64,000 nt of DNA, taken from Holophaga sp. (GTDB taxonomy: Bacteria > Acidobacteriota > Holophagae > Holophagales > Holophagaceae). The DNA lies in NCBI GenBank assembly GCA_016715205.1, contig JADKBC010000049.1:310001-374000 (forward strand), given 5' to 3'. Below are positions 35,546 through 43,181 of this stretch, piece by piece. The translations under genes and the position numbers were made by a program. Position 1 is the stretch's first letter; each line of letters begins with the position of its first letter. Below the pieces are notes generated by a model. The model worked only from the letters and a program-made list of their open reading frames with translations, was not told where the DNA came from and did not search any database.

Positions 35546-35764
35546 GGGTCTGTTTTCAAAGTGGATGCGCGCCTGGCAGCGTCCCGAAGGGCAAATGGCG
35601 GCGCCCGGCGCAACTCTGCGTCGAGCTCCTTGTCCATAGTCCCGCTATGGCCATCGTCGCTCTCCCTCTCGGTATCGCCTTCGGCGATACGCGAGGCTAA
35701 CTGATTTCTGATTTGCTTGGGCGGCGCCATTTGCGCGGCCACACCCCACTTTGAAAACAGACCC
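35546..35764. mobile_element. MITE-like element with 19-bp terminal inverted repeats
   Basis: A 219-bp segment bounded by perfect 19-bp inverted repeats, GGGTCTGTTTTCAAAGTGG and its complement. Subterminal sequences also mirror each other (GCAAATGGCG near 35587 and CGCCATTTGCG near 35726). Inside are two short hairpins, CCATAG-tcccg-CTATGG and GTATCGCC-ttc-GGCGATAC. It carries no transposase gene, so it would need one in trans. It fills the gap between the ThrE gene (5 bp away) and the next gene. Target-site duplication is not evident. Confidence 0.7.
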
Positions 35765-35794
35765 TAGAATAACGTTGGCACCACCGGAGACCCT

Positions 35795-36568
35795 GTGAAC
35801 AGCGACAACGGGAACCACCCAGAACCCTCGCCCCTTGATACGGCGGAGATCAGCTGCGACGAGATCCAGCGGCGTCTGGAACTGGGACGCTTGAGTGTGA
35901 AAACCACCACCCATGGCTCCCGACTGGTGGTCACCCACAGTGAGGCTCCCGAGGAAGAGCGGCGCCACGAAATGGTTCCGATGCCCCTTTCTGAGCGACG
36001 GAAATACAAGCCCCTGGATCTGCCAACCCTTTTTCCTGAACAGGGGCCAATCCTGATTCTGCTGGTGGGTGGTTTCGCCGATGATGAGGCGCTGACCCGG
36101 TTCATGCCCTTTTGGGAGGACGACGAAGGCAGCGCCCATCTGTTGTGGCAAGCCCTGGCCAAGGCGGGTCTGCTGCACAAAAGGGATGCGGAATTCGCGC
36201 TTGGTCGCGGTGGCTTCTGGGACCCGGCGCCACCCCGCACCGTGGGCTTGGCCATGACCTATGTGGGCTATCGGCGAAAGGGTGACGTGGCGGATGTGGA
36301 AAAGCTGATCCACACCTGGAACCTGCACCGGTTGCAAACCCTGGTCCAGGCTTGCCAAGCCCGTTCCATGAACCGCCTCAAGATCATCACCCTGGGCGAA
36401 GTGGCCCGTTGTCTGATGTGCGCCACGGTGTATGGCATGGCCGATATCCCGGTGCTTTCCATTCCCGAGCCTACGCCCGAAGTCCTCGCGGACCGCGCGG
36501 GCTTGGGCAGCCCCACCGCCCATTGGATCGAATGGGCGGCGGACATGTTGAGCATTGGGCGGAGCTAG
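35795..36568 (+). CDS. Conserved hypothetical protein, possible UDG-like fold
   Basis: A 257-residue protein from GTG 35795, with CGGAGA upstream. No signal peptide. The centre reads ILILLVGGFADDEALTRFM, then AHLLWQALAKAGLLHKRD, VGLAMTYVGYRR and RLKIITLGEVARCLMCATVYG. This arrangement of a hydrophobic strand, helices and a second LGxxA strand vaguely recalls the uracil-DNA-glycosylase superfamily. Catalytic residues cannot be placed, so this is only a suggestion. The promoter must lie in or beyond the MITE-like element immediately upstream. Confidence 0.5.
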   Translation: MNSDNGNHPEPSPLDTAEISCDEIQRRLELGRLSVKTTTHGSRLVVTHSEAPEEERRHEMVPMPLSERRKYKPLDLPTLFPEQGPILILLVGGFADDEALTRFMPFWEDDEGSAHLLWQALAKAGLLHKRDAEFALGRGGFWDPAPPRTVGLAMTYVGYRRKGDVADVEKLIHTWNLHRLQTLVQACQARSMNRLKIITLGEVARCLMCATVYGMADIPVLSIPEPTPEVLADRAGLGSPTAHWIEWAADMLSIGRS

Positions 36569-38670
36569 GCCCTGCGCAATCTCAACGCGTTGAGTACCAC
36601 CGTGAGCGAACTTAGTCCCATGGCAGCACCGGCGAGCATGGGGCCACCCACCTTTTCCAGCAGGCCGAAGGCGGCAAGGGGCACCAACAGTAGGTTGTAG
36701 CCAAAGGCCCAGGCAAGGTTCTGACGGACTACCGTCCGTGTACGACGCGCCAGGCGATGGGCGAGCAGCAGGGGCTCCAGACCTTCGCGCAGCAGGTTCA
36801 GCGGTGCGGCCACCTGGGCGGCTTCCAGGCCGGGCAGGGCAATGCCTGCGTCGGCTTGGGCCAGGGCCGGGGCATCGTTCACACCATCACCCACAAAGGC
36901 CACCACGGCGCCGTTCTTTTGGAGTTCCTGGATGCGGGCGCGCTTGGCGTCCGGGGTGCAATCCCCCTGGGCTGCGGCAAGGCCCAGGTCTCGGGCGAGC
37001 TCTTCCACGACCTCCGCGCGGTCACCGCTCAGCAGATGCAGCTTGATGCCTTCCTGGCGCAGGGCCTGGATGACCTTACGGCTTTCGGGGCGCACCTTGT
37101 CTGCCAGCATGATCACGCCCTGCAAAGCCTGGTTATCCGCGAGGCCGATGACCGTGGCACCCGCAGGGCCGGTCGGTGAAGAAAACCCCAGCCAGCCGGG
37201 TTGGCCCAGGCGCAGGCGAGTGCCGCGAATCAGACCTTCCACACCGCCACCCGGGTGATCCTTGAAGCCCTCTACCTTGGGCAGCACCAAGCCCTTGGCT
37301 GCCTCCATCACACCTTTCGCGAGGGGATGGTCGGAATGCTGTTCGAGGGCCGCGGCGAGGCGCAGCACTTCAGAAGACAAGCCTGTTTCCAGGGGGAGCA
37401 CTTCCACCACGCTGGGGCGTCCCAGGGTGAGGGTTCCTGTTTTGTCGAACACCAGATCCGTGACATGAGCCAGCCGTTCCATGGCGGCGGCATCTCGCAC
37501 CAGCAGGCCGTTGCGGGCGGCGGTGCCCAGGGCTGCGGCCATGGCCACTGGCGTGGCGAGGCCCAGGGCGCAGGGGCAGGCGATGACGAGCACCGTGACC
37601 GCCGGTCGCCAGGCCAGGGCAAAGGCCCCGGCGTGCAGCCACCAGCCAGCCAAGGTGAGCGCCGCCAGGATCAAAATTCCGGGCACGAATACCGCTGAAA
37701 TACGATCGGCCAGTGCCTGCACCGGGGCCCGGCTGCCCTGGGCCTGTTCCACTTGTTTGGCGAGGCGCGCCAGCCATGTATCGCGCCCGGCGCCTTCCAC
37801 GGTTATTTCAAGGCTGCCGCCGTGCACCACGGCTCCAGCGATCACGGCGTCGCCCGGCCCCTTAGCCACGGGCATGGGCTCGCCGGTGAGCAGGGCTTCG
37901 GCCACATCCGCCTGGCCCGCCACCACGCGGCCATCCACGGGGATGGCGCCGCCAGGTTTCACCCGCACGCGATCGCCCCGCTGCAGCAGTTGGGTGAGCA
38001 CAATTTCCTCATCGCCATTTTTGGTCAGGCGCATCGCCACGGGGGGCGCAAGTTCCAGCAGGCTCTCCAGCGCGTTGGTGGCACGGTGTTTGGCCTTGGC
38101 TTCCAGAAATTTACCCACCAGCAGGAAGGCCACCAGCGCGGCGGCGGTTTCAAAGGGGGGATGGTCGGCGCCGCGCAGTCCTTCGAAAACCGCGAAGCAC
38201 CACGAAATGCTGGCGCCCATGGCCACCAGCGTGTCCATGGTGGTTTCCCGGTGCAGCAGTTGCTTGATGGCATTCTCGAAAAAGCGCCGCCCCGTGGCAA
38301 AGACGACAAGTCCTGAGAGCAAGGCTTGCCACATCCATGGCAGGTGCAAATGGACGCCGGGAATCATGGGAACCATCAGCGGCACCGTGAATATCCAGGC
38401 GGCAATGACCCGGAACAGCGCCAGCTTGGAGGCAGCTTCTTCTTCCAATGCCAAGTCGAGACTATCGGAGGCCACCAAGCGATAACCGCGCGCCTCCAGG
38501 GCCTTGGCCAGCACTTCATCCGGCACGCCTTCGGCAGCAATGGTGGCTTCCTCCGTGGCCAGGTTCACGGTGGCACTGGAAACCCCCGGCACGGCCGCCA
38601 GCGCCTTTTCCACGCGACGCACACAGCTGGCACAGGTCATGCCCTCGATCTTGAAGGTCTTCACGGCCAT
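36565..38670 (-). CDS. copA: Copper-exporting P1B-type ATPase
   Basis: A 701-residue ATPase starting after GGGAGG. One N-terminal HMA domain (GMTCASC at 10-16), eight-helix P1B layout, the transmembrane CPC motif in VIACPCALGLATPVAM, the phosphorylation loop DKTGTLTLG, the HP motif (HSDHPLAKGV) and the hinge GDGVNDAPALAQAD. CPC together with DKTGT identifies a Cu+ (or Ag+) exporter of the inner membrane. It is the third gene of copZ-csoR-copA; the csoR-copA gap is 14 bp. Its 3' end overlaps the convergent 35795-36568 gene by 4 bp. Confidence 0.95.
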   Translation of the reverse strand: MAVKTFKIEGMTCASCVRRVEKALAAVPGVSSATVNLATEEATIAAEGVPDEVLAKALEARGYRLVASDSLDLALEEEAASKLALFRVIAAWIFTVPLMVPMIPGVHLHLPWMWQALLSGLVVFATGRRFFENAIKQLLHRETTMDTLVAMGASISWCFAVFEGLRGADHPPFETAAALVAFLLVGKFLEAKAKHRATNALESLLELAPPVAMRLTKNGDEEIVLTQLLQRGDRVRVKPGGAIPVDGRVVAGQADVAEALLTGEPMPVAKGPGDAVIAGAVVHGGSLEITVEGAGRDTWLARLAKQVEQAQGSRAPVQALADRISAVFVPGILILAALTLAGWWLHAGAFALAWRPAVTVLVIACPCALGLATPVAMAAALGTAARNGLLVRDAAAMERLAHVTDLVFDKTGTLTLGRPSVVEVLPLETGLSSEVLRLAAALEQHSDHPLAKGVMEAAKGLVLPKVEGFKDHPGGGVEGLIRGTRLRLGQPGWLGFSSPTGPAGATVIGLADNQALQGVIMLADKVRPESRKVIQALRQEGIKLHLLSGDRAEVVEELARDLGLAAAQGDCTPDAKRARIQELQKNGAVVAFVGDGVNDAPALAQADAGIALPGLEAAQVAAPLNLLREGLEPLLLAHRLARRTRTVVRQNLAWAFGYNLLLVPLAAFGLLEKVGGPMLAGAAMGLSSLTVVLNALRLRRA

Positions 38671-38684
38671 GGGGCCTCCCAGCG

Positions 38685-38975
38685 TTAACGGTACTTCAGG
38701 ATTTCCATGAGCTCGCCCAGGATTTGATCTTCATCCCCGCGCTCGTGGGCCGTGACCACATGCTGTTTGAGGTGACTCTGCAGCACCAGGTTGCCCACTT
38801 TGGCCAGGGCACCATCCACGGCCTTCACCTGCTTGAGCACATCCACGCAATAGACTCGATCGTTTTCCAGCATGCGCAGCACTGCATCCACGTGACCGCG
38901 CACAGAGAGTAACCGACGGCGGGCATCCTCCCGGACCGCCGGGTCCAACTTCAAACCCCCGCAACAGGTTGCCAT
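38685..38975 (-). CDS. csoR: CsoR/RcnR-family metal-sensing repressor
   Basis: A 96-residue all-helical regulator with the family signature LLSVRGHVDAVLRMLENDRVYCVDVLKQ and ALAKVGNLVLQSHLKQHV. The ligand positions read Cys43, His68 and His72: the classic Cu(I) sensor CsoR has Cys-His-Cys, whereas RcnR/FrmR-like proteins have Cys-His-His or related sets. An extra Cys-Cys pair sits at residues 4-5. Between copZ and copA it should repress this operon and release on metal. The symbol is given by family and context; the sensed ion could differ from copper. Confidence 0.85.
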   Translation of the reverse strand: MATCCGGLKLDPAVREDARRRLLSVRGHVDAVLRMLENDRVYCVDVLKQVKAVDGALAKVGNLVLQSHLKQHVVTAHERGDEDQILGELMEILKYR

Positions 38976-38980
38976 GCTGG

Positions 38981-39178
38981 TCAGTTGGCCCGGGCCGAAT
39001 AACCCTCGGCCTCCACGGCGGAAATCAGAGCCTGCAGGTCCGCTTGGCCAGCCACGGTAGCTTCCTTGGCCTGGAGATCCACCTCGGCGGATTCCACACC
39101 CTTCACGGCTTGTAGGGCTTCCGTTACGTGCTTGGCGCAGTGGCCACAGGTCATGCCTTCAATGTGCAGCTTGATCAT
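38981..39178 (-). CDS. copZ: CopZ-like copper chaperone (HMA domain)
   Basis: A 65-residue single HMA domain from ATG 39178, with AGGAG upstream. MIKLHIEGMTCGHCAKHV places the copper ligands Cys11 and Cys14. The fold continues VTEALQAVKGVESAEVDLQAKEATV as a standard beta-alpha-beta-beta-alpha-beta unit. It would deliver Cu+ to CopA's own HMA domain. First gene of the operon; the gap to csoR is 5 bp. The frame is open upstream to 39385, but that part has no protein character. Confidence 0.9.
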   Translation of the reverse strand: MIKLHIEGMTCGHCAKHVTEALQAVKGVESAEVDLQAKEATVAGQADLQALISAVEAEGYSARAN

Positions 39179-39191
39179 GACGTGCTCCTGT

Positions 39192-39239
39192 CCCACCCCA
39201 CCCGGGGTGGGTATAGCAGAGGATAGCCTTAACTCCCAA
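39192..39239 (-). promoter_or_regulatory. Promoter and probable CsoR operator of copZ-csoR-copA
   Basis: On the minus strand TTGGGA (39239-39234), a 17-bp spacer and CTATAC (39216-39211) fit a sigma-70 promoter, with TG two bases before the -10. Immediately downstream, at 39192-39211, is the inverted repeat CCCACCCC-accc-GGGGTGGG. A G/C-tract palindrome at the start site is the usual kind of CsoR-family operator. It lies 14 bp upstream of the copZ ATG and spans its ribosome-site approach. Confidence 0.6.
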
Positions 39240-39321
39240 AAGGGCAAGTGGCGAGCCCCATTGGTGCGAACCTCGATTTGCAAGTATCTGGCACAGCGCG
39301 CCTTGGTGCTATCGTTCCGAA

Positions 39322-40362
39322 ATGGACCCTTTAGCCGCGCCACCTGACGAACGTGTTCTGCCAGAGGCTTACCTCGTTGGGGCACGGCGGCAAAAGCGTC
39401 GGGTGTTGCTGAGCTTGGCCGTGGGTGCCCTCCTGTTGGGAAGTGCCACAGCCTGCCTGGTTACCCAGCCCATGCCGAAGGTGAAACCAGGCGTCGGCCC
39501 GTGCCCAGTGGACCCGGCTAATCTCGAACGTCATGTTCGTTATCTGTCGGAAGCCTGTGTGCCCCGGGATTGGCGGAGCGGGCAAGGCTTGGGGCAGGCA
39601 GCTGAGTTCATTGCAGCCACGCTGCGTTCCCATGGCGGCCGAACGTCGGAACAGGTGTTCGAGGTGCGGGGGAAACCGTACAAAAACATCCTGGCCTCCT
39701 TTGGCCCCGAAACAGGGCCGCGCCTGGTGGTGGGGGCCCACTACGACACCTGTGATGCCCTGCCCGGGGCCGATGACAACGCCAGCGGAGTTGCGGGTCT
39801 GCTCGAACTGGGGCGGCTGCTTGGGGCCGCGGCGCCTGGGATCCGGGTGGATCTGGTGGCCTACACGCTGGAAGAGCCACCCTTCTTCCGAACTCGACAC
39901 ATGGGCAGCGCCCGGCACGCCCAGGCCCTGAAGGCGGAAGGTTCGGTGGTCAAGGCCATGATCGCGCTGGAAATGATCGGGCGCTTCTCGGATGCTCCCG
40001 GCAGCCAAAACTATCCTTCGGCGCTGCTTGCACCGCTTTATCCCGATCAGGGGAATTTCATCGCCGTGGTAGGGCGCCTGGGCGATATCAGCCTGGTGCG
40101 GGCTGTAAAGGGCGCCATGATCCGAACCACGCCGCTACCGGTGGTTTCCATCAATGCGCCGCGCTGGATTCCCGGCATTGATTTCTCGGATCACCATCCC
40201 TATTGGGATGCCGGATTTCCCGCCGTGATGGTCACGGACACAGCCTTCAACCGCAACCGGGATTACCACACGCCCCAGGACACCGCAGATCGGTTGGATT
40301 ATGTGCGCATGGCGCGGGTGGTGCAGGGGGTTCATGGGGCCGTGCTGGAATTGGCTAGGTGA
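39322..40362 (+). CDS. M28-family zinc peptidase, membrane-anchored
   Basis: A 346-residue protein. An N-terminal membrane anchor or signal (RRVLLSLAVGALLLGSATACL, 27-46) could also be a lipoprotein box ending at Cys45. The catalytic M28 domain shows GAHYDTCDALPGADDNASG (His140, Asp151 bridging zinc), EE at 184-185 (catalytic base and ligand), LEMIG (about 217) and the late His in DYHTPQDT. Family members are aminopeptidases or glutaminyl-peptide cyclotransferase-like enzymes acting in the periplasm. It is divergent from copZ, sharing the 140-bp region with the csoR operator. Confidence 0.85.
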   Translation: MDPLAAPPDERVLPEAYLVGARRQKRRVLLSLAVGALLLGSATACLVTQPMPKVKPGVGPCPVDPANLERHVRYLSEACVPRDWRSGQGLGQAAEFIAATLRSHGGRTSEQVFEVRGKPYKNILASFGPETGPRLVVGAHYDTCDALPGADDNASGVAGLLELGRLLGAAAPGIRVDLVAYTLEEPPFFRTRHMGSARHAQALKAEGSVVKAMIALEMIGRFSDAPGSQNYPSALLAPLYPDQGNFIAVVGRLGDISLVRAVKGAMIRTTPLPVVSINAPRWIPGIDFSDHHPYWDAGFPAVMVTDTAFNRNRDYHTPQDTADRLDYVRMARVVQGVHGAVLELAR

Positions 40363-40540
40363 GGGAGCTTGTGGGGCTGCTCCCTGCGCGCTAGTCTGGT
40401 CCTCGCTTCGGAGAGGCCTCTGTTCATCACACGGTTACGAATGGGTTTGGGATCGCAGTTGCGAGCCAGTGAGTGTCTGCCTGGAAGGGTCAGCCCGCGG
40501 GCCTGATTGCTTTCCTCTCACATTTGATTCGGAGTAACCC

Positions 40541-41363
40541 ATGAAGGTCGATCTCGTCCGGCTCGTCCGCTGCCTGGAAACTGCCCAGGCTCTGCAAAGC
40601 CGATCCTTTCTTCTCGAAGCCATTCGCAAGCGTGCGGATGGCTCCGCGTGCGCCCTGCGCGGACGCTGGGGCTTTGCCCACTACTTCGCGGAAGGCCATT
40701 TTCCTCAACCAGGCCTTGGCCCTGGGCCTACGGGGCCCCATTGCTTCTGCCCAGCTTGATCGCATGGAAAGACTGCTGGGCCAGGGCGGGCATCCAGTAG
40801 TGGTGGAGCTCGCGCCCACTGCCGATGCCGAGCTGCCTCGCCTGCTTGCGGACAGGGGCTATTGCATACAGTCCTTTCAACACGTGCTCGCACAAAAATT
40901 GAATCCCCGAATAAACCACGCAGCGCCCGATTGGGATTCCCGGGTGCAGGTGCGGTGCATCGAAGCCCATGAAATGGGGCTCTGGTGCCAGGTTGTCCAT
41001 GCGGGATTTTTGAACCAGGATGAGCTGGGATCGGGGGAAGACGCCGCCTCTGGCTTCAGTGCCGAGGCTGCGGGCAACCAGTTCTACGTGGCCACCGTGG
41101 ATGGGCATCCGGGAGGTGCCGCGGTGCTGGGCTGCTTCAATCGGGTAGGCGTGTTTTCGGGCACCAGTGTCTTGCCCCGCTTTCGGGGCCTGGGCGCGCA
41201 GCGGGCGCTGGTGGCAGCGCGCCTAGCGGCAGCGAGGCAAGCGGGCTGTCGCTGGGCTTGTTCCGCAGTCCTGCCCAGTTCCGCCTCTCAGGCCAATCTG
41301 GAACGGTGCGGGTTCCGGGTGGTCTATCCGAAATTGGAAATGGCGCGCGGCAGCGACCGCTGA
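40541..41363 (+). pseudogene. GNAT-family acetyltransferase with a frameshift
   Basis: The start (40541, MKVDLVRLVRCLETAQA) and the remainder (FLNQALALGLRGPIASAQLDRMERLLGQGG onward) lie in frames +1 relative to each other; the switch is at about 40690-40715. Joined, they give a roughly 270-residue GNAT protein of the two-part kind (RLETAEA...GLGL.GP....LD..E), with a C-terminal acetyl-CoA fold: GTSVLPRFRGLGAQRALVAARLAAARQAGC. The acetyl-CoA loop RGLGAQ is intact. A sequencing indel or recent mutation is the likely cause. The substrate is unknown. It ends directly against the convergent gene with no spacer. Confidence 0.7.
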
Positions 41364-42023
41364 TCACTCGGAGGGAATCCGCAGGACCAGATTCAACCCG
41401 ACATTTGTGACGGTGGAAGGCCAGGGATCCGTGCGGCTTCGCTTCAAGCTCACGACATCCGCATTGGCCTCCACCGCAAAAAAGCGGGTGAGCTGGAAAC
41501 CGCTGGAAACGCGCAAAAAAGGGCGGCCCGACTGATCCACGGTTCGATAATCCCCTGGGTCGTATTGGTACTGGTGCGTTGAATCATTGAGGACCCAGGT
41601 TTCGCTGCGAACCATGTAGGTGCTGGCCACACTCCCCAGGCCCAGACCAGCGCTTGCGTAAAGGCGCATGTTTTCGCGGCGCCAGGGTGTCCACAGCACG
41701 TCCAGGAAGCCTTGCTTCCAACCGTAGCTATTGGCTTGAATGCGCAGCATGGCCACCCCGGCCCGTAGGCCAAAATCCTTGGTGAGTGCCCATTCCCCGC
41801 CGAGTTCACCGCGGAGCGGAATATTCAGATCGCCGCTGGGGGCGGGAAAGGTGTCGCTTCCGTACGTGGTCATGCCCTGCATGCCTTCGGGGGCCTCCCA
41901 GTTGCGACCCCCTTCGTCAAGTCCCTGTGCCCCAAGTTTGAAGTAGACACCGGGGATCTGGGCCATGCTGGGCCAAGCGAAGCACACCAGCAGCAGGGCG
42001 AAAATCGAGCGTCGACAATTCAT
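41364..42023 (-). CDS. Outer-membrane barrel-like protein, function unknown
   Basis: A 219-residue protein with a signal peptide (MNCRRSIFALLLVCFAWPSMAQ). The mature part alternates strands and turns: YFKLGAQGLDEG, IPLRGELGGEWALTKDFGLRAGVAML, MRLYASAGLGLGSVASTYMV, FLRVSSGFQLTRFFAVEANADVV and NVGLNLVLRIPSE. It lacks a terminal aromatic, so the barrel assignment is moderate. Its stop (TCA on +) directly abuts the stop of the convergent GNAT gene, forming TGATCA. Divergent from the FAD oxidoreductase gene. Confidence 0.65.
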   Translation of the reverse strand: MNCRRSIFALLLVCFAWPSMAQIPGVYFKLGAQGLDEGGRNWEAPEGMQGMTTYGSDTFPAPSGDLNIPLRGELGGEWALTKDFGLRAGVAMLRIQANSYGWKQGFLDVLWTPWRRENMRLYASAGLGLGSVASTYMVRSETWVLNDSTHQYQYDPGDYRTVDQSGRPFLRVSSGFQLTRFFAVEANADVVSLKRSRTDPWPSTVTNVGLNLVLRIPSE

Positions 42024-42112
42024 CGGGATTCCTTGCGGAGATGTAGGTTTGCGTGAAGGGATTCACCCATCCTAGCCTCGACTGGATGCGACAATGGTGA
42101 GCGGAGTCACTC

Positions 42113-43180
42113 ATGCCCCCGGAATGTGCGGAAATTCTCATCATTGGCGGCGGTATCGCCGGGCTGTCCACGGCCTTCCATCTGGCACAGGCCGGCCAGC
42201 AGGGCGTGGTACTGCTGGACCGCGAAGACCTGCCTGGTTTCTATGCCAGCGGCCACAATGCGGGCATCGCTCGGCAGCTCACCGGCAAAGCCGAGCACAC
42301 CACGTTGACCCTGGAAGGCGCGCGGCGCCTGCACATGGCAGGCCTCATTGATGGCAGTGGCGGTCTATTGTTGGGCGCAAATCCGGGGGGCACCGACGCC
42401 CTGGCACGGGAGGCCGAGGCTTTTGGCTTGCCGGTACAGCGCCATGAGGGAACACCGATTACGGGCTTGAAAGCCGCCGAACACCTGCTGATTCCCTCCG
42501 ATGGCGTCATCGATATCGACTTGATGCTGAATCACTGTGCGGAAGGTGCGCGGGCACAGGGCGCCAGCCTGCGCTTCGGGTGCGAAGTCCGCGCCATTCA
42601 TTCCAGTGCGGCTGGTTTCGAGGTGGAAACGGATCAAGGGACGCTTCAAACCCGCATCCTCGTGAACGCAGCGGGAGGTTGGTGCGGTGAATTGGGGAAG
42701 ATGGCGGGTGGTCTGGATATCGCCTTCCAGCCGTTGCGGCGGCACTTGGTGTGGAGCAACGCGCCCTATCCCGCCCATCAACCCTGGGCCTGGTGGGCCG
42801 ACCGGCCTCTGTATGTGCGGCCTGAAAGTGGTGGGCTGCTCTTGTGTGCCTGCGAAGAGCAGGAAACGCCACTCCCCACGCGCCACACCCAGCCCGAAAA
42901 CGACGACAGCATTCTGGAAGGACTTGCAGCCTCTCTACGGGAACTGGCGCCCACTCTGGCGGATCTGCCCATTGCCCGCCTCTGGTGCGGCCTGCGCACC
43001 TTTGCTCCCGATCGACGTTTCGTGATCGGCTACGACCCCATCAACCCGCACCTGTTTTGGGTCGCGGGGCTCGGCGGTCACGGCATGACCTCGGGTCTTG
43101 CCGTGGGGGAACTCGCCGCACAGGCGATTCTGGGCAAGGCGAATACGGGCGTGTTGGATCCAGGGCGGTTGAAGGGCTAG
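42113..43180 (+). CDS. FAD-dependent amino-acid oxidase/dehydrogenase (DAO family)
   Basis: A 355-residue flavoprotein with the dinucleotide fold EILIIGGGIAGLSTAFHLAQAG at 7-28, then a flavin-contact segment YASGHNAGIARQ. It has the DAO-fold midsection (ILVNAAGGWCGELGKMAGG) and the C-terminal GLGGHGMTSGLAVGELAA. The SGHNAG segment is close to the SGRSA motif of D-arginine dehydrogenase-like enzymes, so oxidation of a D-amino acid or a glycine derivative is plausible. Cytoplasmic, no leader. It ends one base from the convergent channel gene. Confidence 0.8.
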   Translation: MPPECAEILIIGGGIAGLSTAFHLAQAGQQGVVLLDREDLPGFYASGHNAGIARQLTGKAEHTTLTLEGARRLHMAGLIDGSGGLLLGANPGGTDALAREAEAFGLPVQRHEGTPITGLKAAEHLLIPSDGVIDIDLMLNHCAEGARAQGASLRFGCEVRAIHSSAAGFEVETDQGTLQTRILVNAAGGWCGELGKMAGGLDIAFQPLRRHLVWSNAPYPAHQPWAWWADRPLYVRPESGGLLLCACEEQETPLPTRHTQPENDDSILEGLAASLRELAPTLADLPIARLWCGLRTFAPDRRFVIGYDPINPHLFWVAGLGGHGMTSGLAVGELAAQAILGKANTGVLDPGRLKG

Positions 43181-43181
43181 C

